64,000 nucleotides of DNA from Lepisosteus oculatus. Lineage: Eukaryota; Chordata; Actinopteri; Semionotiformes; Lepisosteidae. The DNA lies in the NCBI RefSeq assembly GCF_040954835.1, contig NC_090706.1, forward strand, positions 41,211,148 through 41,275,147. The letters are read 5' to 3'. The notes under the pieces were generated by a model. The model worked only from the letters and a program-made list of their open reading frames with translations, did not search any database and was not told the origin of the DNA. Numbering within the stretch: the first letter of the stretch is position 1; each line of letters starts with the position of its first letter. This document shows, in pieces, positions 62,301 to 64,000 of this stretch. Both the position numbers and the translations under genes were made by a program.

Positions 62301-64000
62301 CAAACTCATTTTAAGATGTCTAAGAGAAGATTTTACTTTTAAATTTTAAAAGGAATAAATAAGGTTAACCCCTAGCAGATATATCAAATTAAGATGAATG
62401 AGAAGACATGGGACATAACTGGAAACTTGATAAAGCCCATTTCACACCAATAAAACACAACATGTTTTACAATGGCAATCATCAATGCATGAAGCAGATT
62501 ACTGACACACTTGGTGGAGACAGACAGGCTTTTGATCGAATCGCTCTGGTGCTCTGAACCACACTGGTGGAGAGCAGCGCTTGTCCTCGTCATTGAATTA
62601 TACTTATACTTTGAAATGTTGCACTTCTCTCTACCTCAATGTTACACCAATTAGCCGAGGTGACAACATAGTGACAGTGTCACAATGGGCTGGTTTATCT
62701 CTGGTGTCTGAGTCCAAAGAGACCGAAGTTGTGGAAAACCAGATGAAAGAGTTCCATTACCCTGTGTGTGTGGACAGGGAACAAACCCTGGTCCATGGAT
62801 CAGAAAAGTCAAACAGTCAGGAATCTTCATCCACACACTTCATACCATAAAAATCAGAAAGGAAAGAGAATGATGCAGTGTTTTTTGGAGAAAGATGCAG
62901 CTGGCTAGACTAAGTGGGGAAGCACATGCTGATCCAGAGGACTAATAGAATATTCCACTCTAACACCTTACTGTAAACTGTCAAATACCACTTTACACAG
63001 GGAACAACCTGCTGCAAAAGCACAAGATCATTATCAATCACTAATAATAGGAAAATAACCTTTAGACTCTACTCTAAAGTGGACAGAACTGCAGGTCATG
63101 GGCTGTAATGGTTCAAGCTGTGTGCCTGACATAAATGTGCCTCAGATATTATCCAGGTTCTTGCTGATGCTTGTTTACTTAGGGTAAACTTTACCAACAG
63201 CTTCGTACATACATCTGTGGATGTCTGTGATGCACCTGTACAAATGTTATCTCTTTTGTTACATCATGTTGTTCTATGTTACTATGTACAGCTAGATACA
63301 GGTAAACAGGATTTATGTCATTCATAATGTGATTATTTTTAATTGTAGAAAATGCAGGAATTCTTTTTTTGCAACTTGCCAGCTTAACAAAATCACTCAG
63401 TTAAGCTTAATATAATATAATATTACAATATAATAGCTTATAATATAAGCTACTGTGCGTTCAAATGGTGTATTGCTCTGAATATCGAAGACACTCACGC
63501 TGTTTACAGGGGAATTTATGGCAGCCCTTTCCATACATTCTGTGCTCTGCATGAATCATCATTCCCCTCTGTGCTGTTTTATGATACGTATTCGGGTTTT
63601 CTGTCACAAGGGGAATTCTGTCTGTACTTGAATAATAAAAAGGCCATTTCCCAACAGGAATTCCTGATTGCCCTTCCTAGTCACGTGCTCATCCAAACAG
63701 CATGGGGATCATCAGCAGACCAAATTGAAGAACATTTTAACACAGAGCACTGCGGCTCTATGTTGGGATCAAATGAAAGATGCCCGAGGACTGATATCAT
63801 AAACTGCAGGGGATGAAAACAGTGACGAAGTGAAGGTGGGAGCTGAGGCGATTCTCTCTGTCTGCCAGCGAGCCCAGTCCAGGGGCAAGTCAGTACCACA
63901 CCACCTGGAAGAGCAGGTCAGGCGTGAAACACAACATCGCCACGACCTTTCTGCCATCTGAACGTCCGAGCAAAGCCCATACGAGACTCGCCACAACAAC

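Noticed and set aside
63681-63999. Minus-strand open frames at the right edge as a calcineurin exon or LINE fragment
   Set aside because: No calcineurin motif and no convincing reverse transcriptase motif could be recognised.

Overview
The window is vertebrate nuclear DNA, most likely from a ray-finned fish outside the teleosts (gar, bowfin or sturgeon-like). Evidence: genes with introns and GT-AG splice sites, several fish-type retroposon families including a 5S rRNA-headed SINE, relics of Penelope-like elements, and single-copy genes with no sign of the teleost duplication. The lineage call is an inference; species cannot be read from the sequence.

Layout, left to right: the first exon of a DNAJC18/DNAJB12/DNAJB14-family co-chaperone (minus, 3491-3617, rest off the left edge); a two-exon REDD (DDIT4/DDIT4L) gene (minus, 8985-10416); ECSCR, an endothelial sialomucin (minus, coding exons from 30907 down to 19505, last exon unresolved); SMIM33, a single-exon small membrane protein (plus, 33959-34354); STING1, complete in six coding exons encoding 380 residues (minus, 36409-42980); and the last six coding exons of a calcineurin A catalytic subunit (minus, 49574-55859, 5' part off the right edge). 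A CpG-rich promoter-like segment and four candidate plus-strand exons (49215-50798) lie antisense to the calcineurin 3' end.

The gene order is the main result. DNAJC18-ECSCR-SMIM33-STING1 is the human 5q31 order. The REDD and calcineurin genes, however, recall human 4q24 (DNAJB14-DDIT4L-EMCN-PPP3CA) and 10q22 (DNAJB12-DDIT4-C10orf105-PPP3CB). These human regions belong to one group duplicated in the early vertebrate genome duplications, so this fish appears to keep, in one 55-kb block, members of a gene set that human chromosomes each retain only in part. The REDD and calcineurin copies here may therefore be ohnologs lost from human 5q31.

The genes do not form an operon. REDD is a stress-induced mTORC1 inhibitor, ECSCR acts on endothelial cells, STING1 is the cyclic-dinucleotide sensor of innate immunity, and calcineurin is the Ca2+/calmodulin phosphatase. 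Non-coding DNA is rich in minisatellites (three in STING1 introns, others near 5.5, 11.9 and 20 kb), LINE/SINE fragments, LTR-like segments and a conspicuous excess of the 7-mer TACAGTA.
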